Origin: Deinococcus gobiensis I-0
GTDB lineage: Bacteria > Deinococcota > Deinococci > Deinococcales > Deinococcaceae
Direction: 5' to 3'
Assembly (NCBI RefSeq): GCF_000252445.1
Contig: NC_017805.1
Coordinates: forward strand, 62,001 to 126,000
Length of the DNA stretch: 64,000 nucleotides
In this document: piece after piece, positions 55,041 to 63,990 of the stretch
Layout: every line of letters starts with the position of its first letter
How positions within the stretch are numbered: position 1 is the first letter of the stretch
Position numbers and translations under genes: made by a program
The notes under the pieces: generated by a model
Database searches by the model: none
What the model was told of the DNA's origin: nothing
What the model saw: only the letters and a program-made list of their open reading frames with translations

Positions 55041-57257
55041 TCAGCGGGCCGGAGGGGGCGCAGTCTTCGGCAGGGAAAAGCCGAAGGTCGCCCCTTCTCC
55101 CAGGGTGCCCTCGGCCCATACCCGTCCCCCGTGCCGCGTGACGATCCGCTTGACCGTCGCCAGCCCGATGCCCGTTCCCGAAAACTCCTGCTGGGTGTGC
55201 AGGCGCTGAAATGCCCCGAACAGCTTTGAGGCGTACTGGGGATCGAAGCCCACCCCGTTGTCCCGCACCAGGACCGCCCACTCCTGCTCCCGGTCTTCCA
55301 CCCAGACCTGCACCTGGATCGCCTCTTCCTGCTGGCTGTACTTCACCGCGTTCTCCAGGAGATGCCGCACCACCTGCTGAAGCGTCGCCGCGTCGCCCTG
55401 CACGATGGGCAGCGGCCCGATGGTCCAGGCGACCGGCCGGTCCGGGAAGGCCAGTGTCACGTCGTTCACGGCCTGATCGACCAGGGTGCCCAGAGGGACC
55501 GCCTGGAGATTCAGGACGGCCCGGCCCGCTCTGGACAGGGTCAGCATGGCGTCCAGCAGCATGTTCATGCGCCCCGCGGCGTCCGTCACGATGTCGAGGT
55601 GCCGCTCGGCCCGCACGGGGTCCTGGCGGGTCAGTTCGCGGCGGGCCAGCGCAGAGAAGCCCTCGACATGCCGGACCGGCGTGCGCAGGTCATGCGACAC
55701 GCTGTAGGTAAAGGCTTCCAGCTCCTGGTTGGCCGCCTGCAGTTCCGCATTCGACCGCACCAGTTGGACCTGCCGCTCGACCCGTTCGAGCACCGCCCCC
55801 AGATGTCGCACGGTCGTCAGCAGGATCGCCTGGTCGGCCAGCGTCCACGCCCGCGAGTCGAACAGCGGCACGTTGAACAGCCCCCGCACCTGTCCACCGA
55901 TCAGGAGGGGGAGGGTGGCGTGCGCCGCCACGCTCTGCGCCACTTCGGGATCGATGTCCGTCGCCGGGTCGTAGCTGTCGACGAAGGCCGGTCGTCCCGT
56001 CTGCGCGATCTGGTCGAAGCTGGGCGTCTGGCCGACGGGAAAGCCCGCCTCCATCTGGGCCTGCAGGACGGCCGATCCCGATTCGCCCGTCTGGGCGCGC
56101 AGCTGCCACCGGCCCTCCTGCACCTCGTAGTACGCGGCGAAGCCCGGCGGCAGCAGGCGCAGCACCAGCATCTGGGCGCGCGCGACCAGCGCCACCGGAT
56201 CCGGCATCTCGCCCAGGTCCTCGGTCAGTTCCAGCAGGGTTTCGAGTTCCTGGGTGCGGCGGTTCAGGTCATCCCGCTGCTGCCGCAGCTGACCCGCCTG
56301 GGCGGCGCGTTCCAGGCTGAGGCCCAGCCCACGGGCGACCGCGCGCACGATGGCCTGATCGCGCTCGGGCCACGACTCGGCCCCACGTTTCCCCACGGCG
56401 AAGATTCCCCGCGGCTCTGTGCCGATCAACAGGGGAATGAACCCGGCCGCGCCGTACATCGTTGCCTCGGACAGGGCGTTGCCCTCGGCGTCCCAGCCCC
56501 CGATAAAGACGGGTTCCCCGCGCTGGACGGTCTCTGCGAAAGCGGGGGCGTCCAGGGGCACGCCTCCTTGCATCTGCGCCACGACGTCCGGGCTGACGTC
56601 TTCGGACCACACGACCCCCCGCCAGACGGCCATATCGGCGTCGAGTTCGTAATACGCCACGCTCACGTCCCGGAGCTGGGCCTGGACCGCCGTGACGGCC
56701 TGCGCGGCCAGGCGGTGGGTGTCGGTTTCGGTACCGACCGCCTCGGTGAAACTCACGAAGGCGTCCAGCGCGGCCGTCCGCTCTTCCAGGGCCCGTGTCT
56801 GCGCCTGGACCTGTTGTTCGAGGGTCTGTGCATGCTGCGCCAGCTGGGCCTGGGCCGCCGCCTGGGCCGCCTCGGCCTGTTTGCGGGCGGTGATGTCCCG
56901 GGAGGTCGAGAGCAGGTGGGTGATGTGCCCGTGATCGTCCCGCAGGGGAGAGACGGTCATGCTCCACCACTTGGGCGTGCCCGCGAAGGTCCGCGCGGCT
57001 CCCTCGAAGCTGCGGGTTTCTCCGGCGCGTGCGGCGTCGAGGGCGGCGTCGAGCTGTGCGCGGCCTTCTCCTTCCCAGAACGCGGTCAGGAGGTTGTATT
57101 GGCACTGCTGGAAGTCGGGGATCTCCATGACCTGGAGACCGCCGAGGTTCATGGAAAGGAGACGGGCATCAAGGTCCAGCACTTTGATGCAGTCACCGTT
57201 GGCGTCGATGATGGCCTGAAGTTGCCTGGGGGTCAGGGCAAGTTCGGCAGACGTCAT
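55041..57257 (-). CDS. PAS-GAF-GAF sensor histidine kinase
   Basis: A 738-residue soluble kinase: PAS (about 10-125), coiled coil (about 128-170, Ala/Gln-rich), first GAF (about 175-325), second GAF (about 345-505), HisKA with phospho-accepting His522 in YSVSHDLRTPVRHVEGF, and HATPase with N box HLLENAVKYS, G1 DNGVGFD and G2 GTGIGLATVKRIVTRHGG. The kinase part resembles those of bacteriophytochromes, but the GAF domains lack an obvious bilin-binding Cys. The ligand is unknown and no response regulator gene is adjacent. Confidence 0.92.
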   Translation of the reverse strand: MTSAELALTPRQLQAIIDANGDCIKVLDLDARLLSMNLGGLQVMEIPDFQQCQYNLLTAFWEGEGRAQLDAALDAARAGETRSFEGAARTFAGTPKWWSMTVSPLRDDHGHITHLLSTSRDITARKQAEAAQAAAQAQLAQHAQTLEQQVQAQTRALEERTAALDAFVSFTEAVGTETDTHRLAAQAVTAVQAQLRDVSVAYYELDADMAVWRGVVWSEDVSPDVVAQMQGGVPLDAPAFAETVQRGEPVFIGGWDAEGNALSEATMYGAAGFIPLLIGTEPRGIFAVGKRGAESWPERDQAIVRAVARGLGLSLERAAQAGQLRQQRDDLNRRTQELETLLELTEDLGEMPDPVALVARAQMLVLRLLPPGFAAYYEVQEGRWQLRAQTGESGSAVLQAQMEAGFPVGQTPSFDQIAQTGRPAFVDSYDPATDIDPEVAQSVAAHATLPLLIGGQVRGLFNVPLFDSRAWTLADQAILLTTVRHLGAVLERVERQVQLVRSNAELQAANQELEAFTYSVSHDLRTPVRHVEGFSALARRELTRQDPVRAERHLDIVTDAAGRMNMLLDAMLTLSRAGRAVLNLQAVPLGTLVDQAVNDVTLAFPDRPVAWTIGPLPIVQGDAATLQQVVRHLLENAVKYSQQEEAIQVQVWVEDREQEWAVLVRDNGVGFDPQYASKLFGAFQRLHTQQEFSGTGIGLATVKRIVTRHGGRVWAEGTLGEGATFGFSLPKTAPPPAR

Positions 57258-57592
57258 CGGTAAAGACCCGACAGGAGGCAGGAGAACCGGAACATCTCTT
57301 TCAGGATAGTGCCGGTGACCCGGCGCTCTGGACTTCTCCTAACGATTGATGCGGGTTTTGTGGCCGGGCTGAGCCCTGCTGGGCAGGGTGACCTACCGAG
57401 ACGTCTGCCGCAAAACGGGAAGAGTCGCTTCTGCGTTTCCCTGGTTCCTTCGGTGCAAGAGCCCTCTGGATGCCAGAGTGCCGGCTCAGAACAAGCGTCT
57501 TCGCCTGTCCGTGAAATCCCAACCCGGCGGATGCGGTACAGCGGAAGGTCGCGGTCGCACCCGCTGTCCTATAGAGGTTGCCAGGGCGTCCA

Positions 57593-57634
57593 TTACAGCT
57601 CTTCCAGAAGTGTAAAGTTCATCTGCTCTGTCAT
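57593..57634 (-). CDS. Tiny ORF behind a very strong ribosome site
   Basis: On the minus strand AAGGAGGAGGAGC is followed by an ATG and a 13-residue frame, MTEQMNFTLLEEL. The ATG overlaps, as ATGA, the stop of a longer minus-strand frame. The sequence is acidic and Leu-rich like the leader of some ribosomally made peptides, but it stops after 13 residues, so it may be a truncated remnant. Confidence 0.3.
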   Translation of the reverse strand: MTEQMNFTLLEEL

Positions 57635-57909
57635 GCTCCTCCTCCTTGAGATCTGGGCTCGCTCAGGCGGGCCAGAGCCGCCTCAGGCTCCCGGTGCCAT
57701 TGAGAAAGGAGGGAGGGCTCAGCGGCGGCCTGGGCAAGTCTCTGAAAGAGAAAGCTTTCGAAGCCGATCAGGTTGCGGCTAAACGCCCAGGCACCGGTAT
57801 TCCTGCCGAATCCAGCGTCCGGACGCGGCCTGCTCCGAGACTGCCGAATTTGCCGCGCGTCTCCAACCCTGATCCTTCTATAGTGAGCCTGAAGAGGGAG
57901 GACCGTCAT
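57631..57909 (-). pseudogene. Possible remnant with a peptide-precursor-leader-like segment
   Basis: In this minus-strand frame the segment FESFLFQRLAQAAAEPSLL and then SQWHREPEAALARLSE resembles the DPxFxxxLxxDPxAAL pattern of NHLP/Nif11-type leader regions. The only ATG (57909) overlaps the start of the toxin-like gene on the other strand and has no ribosome site. It may be a decayed gene or a chance frame. Apart from this and the tiny ORF, the 650-bp stretch 57258-57907 holds nothing else I can support. Confidence 0.22.
57879..57884 (+). promoter_or_regulatory. Candidate -10 box of the eCIS-core toxin gene
   Basis: TATAGT is the best -10 match in the 650-bp gap upstream of the gene at 57908, followed by a leader of about 18 nt with GAGGGAGGA as ribosome site. 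No clear -35 is present. Confidence 0.4.
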
Positions 57910-60900
57910 GACCTTCGTGCCGAGCCGCAAACCCATCCGCAAGGCCACCATCGTTCCTGCCGTGGCGCGGCCTATACCTGCCCCGCATCCAGTTGAGCTG
58001 AAACAAACTCAGGCCCAGCAGGCGCTTGACCAGCACACCCTGCGTCCGGTCGGGCCTCAGGGCCAAGTGGTCCAGCCTCCGCTGCGTGCCGCCGCTCTCG
58101 AGCGCCAGGAAGTTCAGCGGCTGCAAACGGAACGGCAAGTTCTGCAGGCGCAACTGGCCGCAGTGCCGCTTGCCCCTGAAATGGTGGAGGCGGCCCTTGA
58201 TCGACAGATGCGGGGCACGCGCTCAGTACCACTTACCCGTCCCGTCACCCCCCAGGACTGGGTCACAGTGCTCCAGATGCGGGCGGAAGAGGTCGCCGGT
58301 AGACCTTTGAATTCCCGGCAGGTCGCCCAGTTCACGGCCCTGCAGCGTCAGGTGGCGCAGACCCTCGCGCAGGGCTTCCGGGCCGACCGTGGGCCCGCCG
58401 CCGCACGCTACGGCACCTATGGTGCGCACCTCGCCGATCTGCAGCGCCATCCGACCAGTGCGCCCGTCGCTCAGGTGGTGCTGGGGCTCGTTCCCGCAGC
58501 GGAGCGCCTGTCTCTGCAACGGGCCATGGACGACTCCAGCCGAGAGGCCCAGGCGCAGGAAGCGCAGGACAGCCAGGCCCTGCACAATCTGGCCCTGCAG
58601 CGCCAGATGGCAGAACTCGACGCCGAAGCTACGCAGCCCGTCCTGCAACGCATCGAGGCCCGGCGGGGCGGCGGCAACCCCCTCCCCGAAGTGGTTCGGC
58701 GCCACCTGGAACAGGGGCTGAACCATGATCTGAGCCGGGTCCGTATCCATGACGACGCCGAAGCCGACAACCTGGCCAAGGGTGTCCGGGCCACCGCGTT
58801 CACCACGGGCACGGACATCTTCTTCCGGTCGGGCCAGTTCCGTCCCAACACCCGCAGCGGCCTGGAGTTGCTGGCCCACGAAGTGACGCACACTGTCCAG
58901 CAGAGTCAGGGGCGGGTGGGGAAGGGCATCGATCCGGATGCCGGCCTGGAGAGCGAGGCGCGCACGATGGGCGCCAAGCTCGCCCGGGTGATGCCCAGCC
59001 CCAAGAGCCTGCTGCCGCCCAGCCCGTACGCCGCGGGCATATACAGCCCGGCGTCCGCCCTACGACGGGTCGAGGAAGGAGCAGCCCGGACCTTCGCCCT
59101 GAAGCCGCTGCAGGACCTGCAACCCAGAGCCGTGCAGCGTCTGGGCAATCCGTTCAGCTGGGCAGCGGACAAGGTCAAGGACGGCGCGCAGGCGTTGGCC
59201 GACAAGGGCAAGGAGATGATCGCCGGAGCACTGACCGCGCTGCCCGGCTACAAGGAACTGACCCTGGCCTTCGGCAAGGACCTCGTCACGGGTAAAACGA
59301 TGGCGGGAAATCCGAACGCCATTCTCGAGGCCCTGGCCGGCTGGGTGCCTGGCCCCCTGAAAGACATCCTCGTGGCCTTGAAGGAAACGAACGCCATTCC
59401 CAAAGCCTGGGCCTGGTTCAAGGCCGAACTCGGCAAGCTGGATCTGGGGAGTGCCCTGGGCGAAATTGCCAGCGCCATCGGGAAGGCGGATCTCGGCGCA
59501 GCCAAGACTGCGGTCACCCGCCGCATCGGTGGCCTCAAGGCCCTGATCGTCGGGAGTGCGCGCAAGATCGCCGACATCGGCCTGACCGCGCTGGCCGCCG
59601 GGCTGGGACCCGTCGGGCAGCAGGTGATCGCGCAATTGCGCCGTGGTGGGGACCTGATCGTTCAGGTGCTCAAGAACCCGGCCAAGTTTGCCGGTAACCT
59701 CCTGAACGCCCTCAAGGGCGGCTTCAAGAACTTTGCCAGCCACGCACCGAAGCACCTGCAGAATGGGTTGGGCCAGTGGCTGACCGGCGCGTCCGGCATC
59801 ACCTTCCCGGCGAAGCTGGACCTTCAGGGCGTCTTCCTGACGGCCCTGAGCGTCATGGGGCTGACCTACCAGGCGATGCGGGGCCGCCTGGTCAAAGCGA
59901 TGGGTCCCAACGGGGAAAAGCGGGTCCAAACGGCTGAAGGCACCCTGGACACCCTCAAGACCATCCAGGGTGGTCTCCACAAGGCCGACGAGATGAAGGC
60001 CAACCAGGGGCCGGTGGGCGGGGAGGTCGTTTCCGGGCTGAAGTCTGAGGTGACCAAGAGCGTGGTGATGGCGGGCACCACGAAAGTCGCGAGCATGCTG
60101 ATTCCGGGCGGCGGTTTTGTGCAGGCGCTGATCGGGGCCTTCCGCAGTGTGCAGTTCGTCGTCCAGCAGGGCCAGCAGATCATGGGCGTGGTGGCGAGCG
60201 CCGTGCAGAGTGTCGGGGCCATCGCGGCCGGGAACATCGCGGCGGCCGTGAGCGGGGTCGAGAGTACCCTGGCGCGCAGCATCCCCGTCGCGCTGGGGTT
60301 CCTTAGCAAAGTACTTGGTCTAGGGAACATCGGTGCCAGAATCAAAGCGGTCATCGGCCGAGTCCGGGGCAAGCTGGACGCGCTGTTGGACAGAGCGGTC
60401 GCACGGATCCAGAAATTGATCGAAAGGATGACGCCGACCAGTCGAAAGGGCAAGCCGCAGACCCCAACCGCCGACGCCGAGAAGACCAAGGACCATGACC
60501 AGCGTGTCGCCAAAGGCCTGGCAGATATCCCACGTATCGAAAAAAGCTTCTCGAAGAGTGGACGGCTGCCGAATCAGGAGGCAGCCCGCAACGTGGCGCG
60601 GGCCGTCAAGGGTCGACACTCCATCTTCAAATCGGTGACCCCCCGCTTCGACCGGGAAGGGGTGACGTACGACTGGGTGGCGAGCAGCGGCAGTCAGCCC
60701 GGCAGTACGGGATTGATGACCCTTCGACTCGACCTCAATACGATCCGCAAGGAGCTGTGGCCCGACCGGATTTCCTCGAGTGGCAAGAAGAACGATGGTG
60801 GCCGTCCCGCCTGGTCGCAGTCCACGAAGCGGGCCCTGTATGAAAAGTACAGTTCTCTACATCAGCCTGCGAAGGGTCCCTTGAGTGGACGATTCAGGCC

Positions 60901-61612
60901 CCCTGGCCTCCTGGACGGACAGGATCGTCGACATATCTACGCCTTCGACCAGATGGTGACCAATCGTGTGAGTGCCCTGAACGGCCAACCTTACGATCCT
61001 GCCGCACAACTCTTGAAGAGTTGGGGCGTCCCTTCCGTTCAGCCCACCTACGACTCCATTTGGAAAGGGCTCAAGACTCTGTTGACGATGGAATTCAACA
61101 AGATCGACAACTTGTTTGTCGGAGATCAGGTCGAGAACCAAACGATCGGACGGGAAATGGAGCTGGGCGAACAGGCGCGTGACAAGGCTAAACAGGTGGC
61201 GGCGACGACAACCGATCCCAACCAGAAGGCCGCGGCCCAGCAGGAAGCTCAAAAACAGCTGGCGGTAATTTCCACCAAAGCGACGGATGTCCCCACCGGT
61301 GACGCCCAAGGCCTCGCCTTGACGATTCGTGAGCGCAACATCATCGATGCCATCTCCAATTCGAGCATCAGGCCATTTGCTGGGCTGGAAGGCAAGGCTG
61401 CCCGCATCAAGGAAAGTCGTCATGCCTCCTCTCCCCATCCAGATGCTCAACTGTTGGAAGATGCCCTGACCGAGATGGATCTCCTGCGGCGGAACATCGA
61501 TTTCCTGTCCCTATTTTCCAAAAAGGGGAATGTCGCGGCCAACGACGCGATTCGAGCTGCGGTCGTTGAGGGCACGGCGAAAATTCGGCAACTCTCTGAC
61601 TATGTGAGGTAA
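57908..61612 (+). CDS. eCIS-core (DUF4157) protein with C-terminal candidate toxin domain
   Basis: A 1234-residue protein without signal peptide. Residues 1-240 are Gln/Arg-rich helices. The DUF4157 core (about 255-335) includes HDLSRVRIHDDAEADNLAKG and ends in LLAHEVTHTVQQ, with zinc-protease-like HEVTH (H324, E325, H328). A long Ala/Gly-rich helical region follows, with hydrophobic pore-like stretches (about 715-825). The C-terminal module (about 830-1234) has DRRHIYAFDQM (H1009), reminiscent of nuclease toxins, and EFNKIDNLFVGDQVENQTIG. Base composition shifts near 60300. Such proteins are cargo of extracellular contractile injection systems. Two candidate immunity genes follow directly. 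Confidence 0.8.
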   Translation: MTFVPSRKPIRKATIVPAVARPIPAPHPVELKQTQAQQALDQHTLRPVGPQGQVVQPPLRAAALERQEVQRLQTERQVLQAQLAAVPLAPEMVEAALDRQMRGTRSVPLTRPVTPQDWVTVLQMRAEEVAGRPLNSRQVAQFTALQRQVAQTLAQGFRADRGPAAARYGTYGAHLADLQRHPTSAPVAQVVLGLVPAAERLSLQRAMDDSSREAQAQEAQDSQALHNLALQRQMAELDAEATQPVLQRIEARRGGGNPLPEVVRRHLEQGLNHDLSRVRIHDDAEADNLAKGVRATAFTTGTDIFFRSGQFRPNTRSGLELLAHEVTHTVQQSQGRVGKGIDPDAGLESEARTMGAKLARVMPSPKSLLPPSPYAAGIYSPASALRRVEEGAARTFALKPLQDLQPRAVQRLGNPFSWAADKVKDGAQALADKGKEMIAGALTALPGYKELTLAFGKDLVTGKTMAGNPNAILEALAGWVPGPLKDILVALKETNAIPKAWAWFKAELGKLDLGSALGEIASAIGKADLGAAKTAVTRRIGGLKALIVGSARKIADIGLTALAAGLGPVGQQVIAQLRRGGDLIVQVLKNPAKFAGNLLNALKGGFKNFASHAPKHLQNGLGQWLTGASGITFPAKLDLQGVFLTALSVMGLTYQAMRGRLVKAMGPNGEKRVQTAEGTLDTLKTIQGGLHKADEMKANQGPVGGEVVSGLKSEVTKSVVMAGTTKVASMLIPGGGFVQALIGAFRSVQFVVQQGQQIMGVVASAVQSVGAIAAGNIAAAVSGVESTLARSIPVALGFLSKVLGLGNIGARIKAVIGRVRGKLDALLDRAVARIQKLIERMTPTSRKGKPQTPTADAEKTKDHDQRVAKGLADIPRIEKSFSKSGRLPNQEAARNVARAVKGRHSIFKSVTPRFDREGVTYDWVASSGSQPGSTGLMTLRLDLNTIRKELWPDRISSSGKKNDGGRPAWSQSTKRALYEKYSSLHQPAKGPLSGRFRPPGLLDGQDRRHIYAFDQMVTNRVSALNGQPYDPAAQLLKSWGVPSVQPTYDSIWKGLKTLLTMEFNKIDNLFVGDQVENQTIGREMELGEQARDKAKQVAATTTDPNQKAAAQQEAQKQLAVISTKATDVPTGDAQGLALTIRERNIIDAISNSSIRPFAGLEGKAARIKESRHASSPHPDAQLLEDALTEMDLLRRNIDFLSLFSKKGNVAANDAIRAAVVEGTAKIRQLSDYVR

Positions 61613-61614
61613 TG

Positions 61615-62157
61615 ATGCAACTAGACGACTTGAAGCGCGCCTATCAAAGTGGGAGTGGAAAGACGGACGCAATCGAAGACGCCCTTGAAGCTGTGCTCAG
61701 AACGCCCAGTCCCGAAGCCGATGCCTTCTTCTTTTCCATCATCGACAGGTACCGACCAGAAGACCGTGCCTTCTGGATCAAACAGGCCATCATGTACGCC
61801 AGTAAGGCTGTCGATCGCCAGGTCGGTCAGGAAAAGCTCGAAGAAATACTGGAGCATCTCGAACGCTATTGGAATCTAGGTCCACTGCTGGGGACAGTCG
61901 CCACCCAATTGGGCCGTGTCGCGAGTTACCCAAACTCAACCCTCGGAAAGACCATCGAATTCGGGGGCCTGGGAGAAACGGAAGCGGACCAGATGATCGT
62001 CAAGATCATTCGCTCAAGTGCATACGGCGCGTACATTGCGACTGCCACGGACTTCCATACTGGGCGAGATGCCGGGAACGAGATAGAGAGCCGTGACATT
62101 CGGCCCACGTTGACCATGGCTGAGGAGTTCATCTCTGGAGTCTCGCCACGCGCGTAA
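61615..62157 (+). CDS. Candidate immunity protein 1
   Basis: A 180-residue soluble helical protein of unknown family, rich in Asp/Glu. It starts two to five nt after GAGG at the end of the toxin gene; the ATG at 61615 has better spacing than the ATG at 61612, which overlaps the toxin stop (TAATG). It shares with the next gene product the core FWI..AI.YAS.AVD.Q..E.LE.IL.H.ERY and VASYPNS. Direct coupling to a polymorphic toxin and small acidic character suggest an immunity role (inference). No homologous family name is recognised. Confidence 0.65.
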   Translation: MQLDDLKRAYQSGSGKTDAIEDALEAVLRTPSPEADAFFFSIIDRYRPEDRAFWIKQAIMYASKAVDRQVGQEKLEEILEHLERYWNLGPLLGTVATQLGRVASYPNSTLGKTIEFGGLGETEADQMIVKIIRSSAYGAYIATATDFHTGRDAGNEIESRDIRPTLTMAEEFISGVSPRA

Positions 62158-62303
62158 CGAAGGGTAGCTATGTTCCGCCTGAGTGCTATTGAGGAGTAGA
62201 TCACAGGAAGGACAACTCGGATCAGGTCGGCTGAGTTTTGGAGGCCGACGTATAGGGTGCCATGAAGATGCCCAGTTCCTGTCAGTGTCCCGAGCAGGAG
62301 TCA

Positions 62304-62852
62304 ATGTTCGAAAAGTGTAGGAGAATTTGGACGTATTGGATACCATTCAGTGAGCCAGAGGGGGCCTTGCTGGCTGATCTGGACGCGTCACTTCTTCAGC
62401 CGGATAAACAATGGGACGAGTTCTACCACGACGTGATTCATTCCTTCGATAAGGATTCGGACTTCTTCTGGATCGGTTACGCGATCAAATACGCCTCACG
62501 AGCGGTCGACAAGCAGAGTGCAGCCGAAGATCTGGAATGGATCCTCAACCATCCGGAACGGTACGTGGTGCTAGGGGGATTGTTCGGGTCCGCGGCCAGT
62601 TATCTCGGTCTGATCGCTTCCTATCCGAACGCTTCTCTTCTGAACCTGATGCAGGCGCCGGACACGGGCGATGAGGACATTGATGGTGTCCTTCAATTTG
62701 CTCGCGCGGCAGCGTTTGGGGCCCATGTCACCACGGCGACGGACTTCGACTTCGGCATGAATGCCGGGCGTCGGGCCAAGTTCAGCGCCGAGCGACCTTC
62801 ACTGGAGCAGGCGGAACGGCTGATTCGGCAATGGCGTGAGCAGCACGCCTGA
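62304..62852 (+). CDS. Candidate immunity protein 2 (paralogue)
   Basis: A 182-residue protein paralogous to the preceding one; FWIGYAIKYASRAVDKQ, NHPERYVVLGGLFGSAASYL and ASYPNASLLNL correspond segment by segment. The ATG at 62304 is preferred: AGGAG lies five nt upstream and the length then matches the paralogue; an ATG at 62262 would add 14 residues. Codons such as AGG, AGA and ATA near the start are uncommon in the rest of the window, a sign of transfer. Tandem immunity genes are common after polymorphic toxins. Confidence 0.65.
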   Translation: MFEKCRRIWTYWIPFSEPEGALLADLDASLLQPDKQWDEFYHDVIHSFDKDSDFFWIGYAIKYASRAVDKQSAAEDLEWILNHPERYVVLGGLFGSAASYLGLIASYPNASLLNLMQAPDTGDEDIDGVLQFARAAAFGAHVTTATDFDFGMNAGRRAKFSAERPSLEQAERLIRQWREQHA

Positions 62853-63318
62853 ACGATGAATGGACTGACTTTTCACTGTCCTGTGGACTTTCAACGACGA
62901 CGTAAGCTCATATCAGTAGCATTCGACCTGTTGTGTGAGAAGTGTGAATAGCACACAAGCTGGCTCAGCAGACCTCATGCGAAAATCTTGGTCTATGCGG
63001 CCTGCGTCATGAGCGCCTGAAATCTCTTCTGAGGCCAAGGTCAGGGGTATTTCCGCTGCCCGACCTCCTGAGGACGGAGCAGAAGACACGGGAGGAGGAA
63101 AAGTACGTATCGTCGTCCACGTCGCTGGGGGAGCCTTGCCGGATTATCCATGTAGTCTGCTCTGTCCCAACTCCAGCACCAACACTTCAAATCGGTTCTT
63201 GACAGTCTCTAGCGCGCATTTTGGCGATGCAGACCAGATGGACGCTGCGTCGCTGAAAAAAACATGCTCGCGCCTTTCAGACCGATATTGTGTGTGTCCT
63301 GATGTCTTTAGGAGCCTG
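62853..63318. other. Gene-free stretch with one inverted repeat
   Basis: No convincing gene is seen. TTGTGTG (62931-62937) and CACACAA (62952-62958) form a 7-bp inverted repeat. A GGAGGAGG sequence at 63091 has no start codon at workable spacing. The frame that opens with TTG at 63136 looks non-coding up to about 63318. Confidence 0.5.
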
Positions 63319-63990
63319 ATGCAAGAAAAAGTGATTGTGCTTCGGTCAACAGCGGGCAATCTTCTGACTGGTCGGCGAGTGACCCAGTTGGCCAGTGCGT
63401 CCGATGTCCATCGGATGAACTTTCAATACATGGGCGAAAATGAAGTCTCCGAAGAATATGTCCACTACACCTTTCTTGATCCTGAGCAGGGCGCTGAGTT
63501 TGTTCTGGTTGATGATTATCTCGAAGATATCGCCTACGTCTCTTTGCAAAACGTCCCCGAGTACGCCATCGAGACGATGAAGCAGTGGCTGTCGGAGCAC
63601 ATTGGACTCTTCACGCCCGAAGAGGTGCAGGCGGCGCTGACTGAGGATCTCGAAGGCAACGCGTCTCTCCTGACCCACCTCGGTCTCATGGAAGATCGTG
63701 AGACGCCTGATGCCAGAACAGTTACCCTGGTCAAACGCGCTTTGAACTCATCCGTGACTGAAACTGTGGAAAGGGCTTTGGTGGCCGCGCAGTTGCTCGG
63801 CTGGCCCGAGTTGCACCAGGCGGTCCAGGCCCTGTCCACGCAATCGCCTGATCCTCATCTCCGAGAGTTCGCCCGGAAGGTCGTGGTACAGCCGAACGCA
63901 GCCCTCACCTCACACCGAACCCTGAACCTCATGGAAGTCTTCAGGAACAGAGCGCCGCTCAATCTCAGGATTCGTCCTGTTGGGCGGTAG
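63319..63990 (+). CDS. Hypothetical protein next to the toxin-immunity cassette
   Basis: I do not recognise this protein (223 residues from the ATG at 63319). It has an acidic N-terminal domain (NEVSEEYVHYTFLDPEQGAEFVLVDDYLEDIAYV) and a helical C-terminal half that looks HEAT-like (VERALVAAQLLGWPELHQAVQAL). The start is chosen for AGGAG four nt upstream. The frame is open back to a TTG at 63136, but the added 61 residues are Cys/Ser-rich and atypical. Lower GC than the bulk of the window. It ends ten bases before the window edge. Confidence 0.5.
   Translation: MQEKVIVLRSTAGNLLTGRRVTQLASASDVHRMNFQYMGENEVSEEYVHYTFLDPEQGAEFVLVDDYLEDIAYVSLQNVPEYAIETMKQWLSEHIGLFTPEEVQAALTEDLEGNASLLTHLGLMEDRETPDARTVTLVKRALNSSVTETVERALVAAQLLGWPELHQAVQALSTQSPDPHLREFARKVVVQPNAALTSHRTLNLMEVFRNRAPLNLRIRPVGR

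Noticed and set aside
63091..63318. Strong Shine-Dalgarno GGAGGAGG at 63091 and TTG start at 63136
   Set aside because: No start codon lies at workable distance from GGAGGAGG, and the first 61 codons from the TTG look non-coding; the ATG at 63319 has a better-placed AGGAG.
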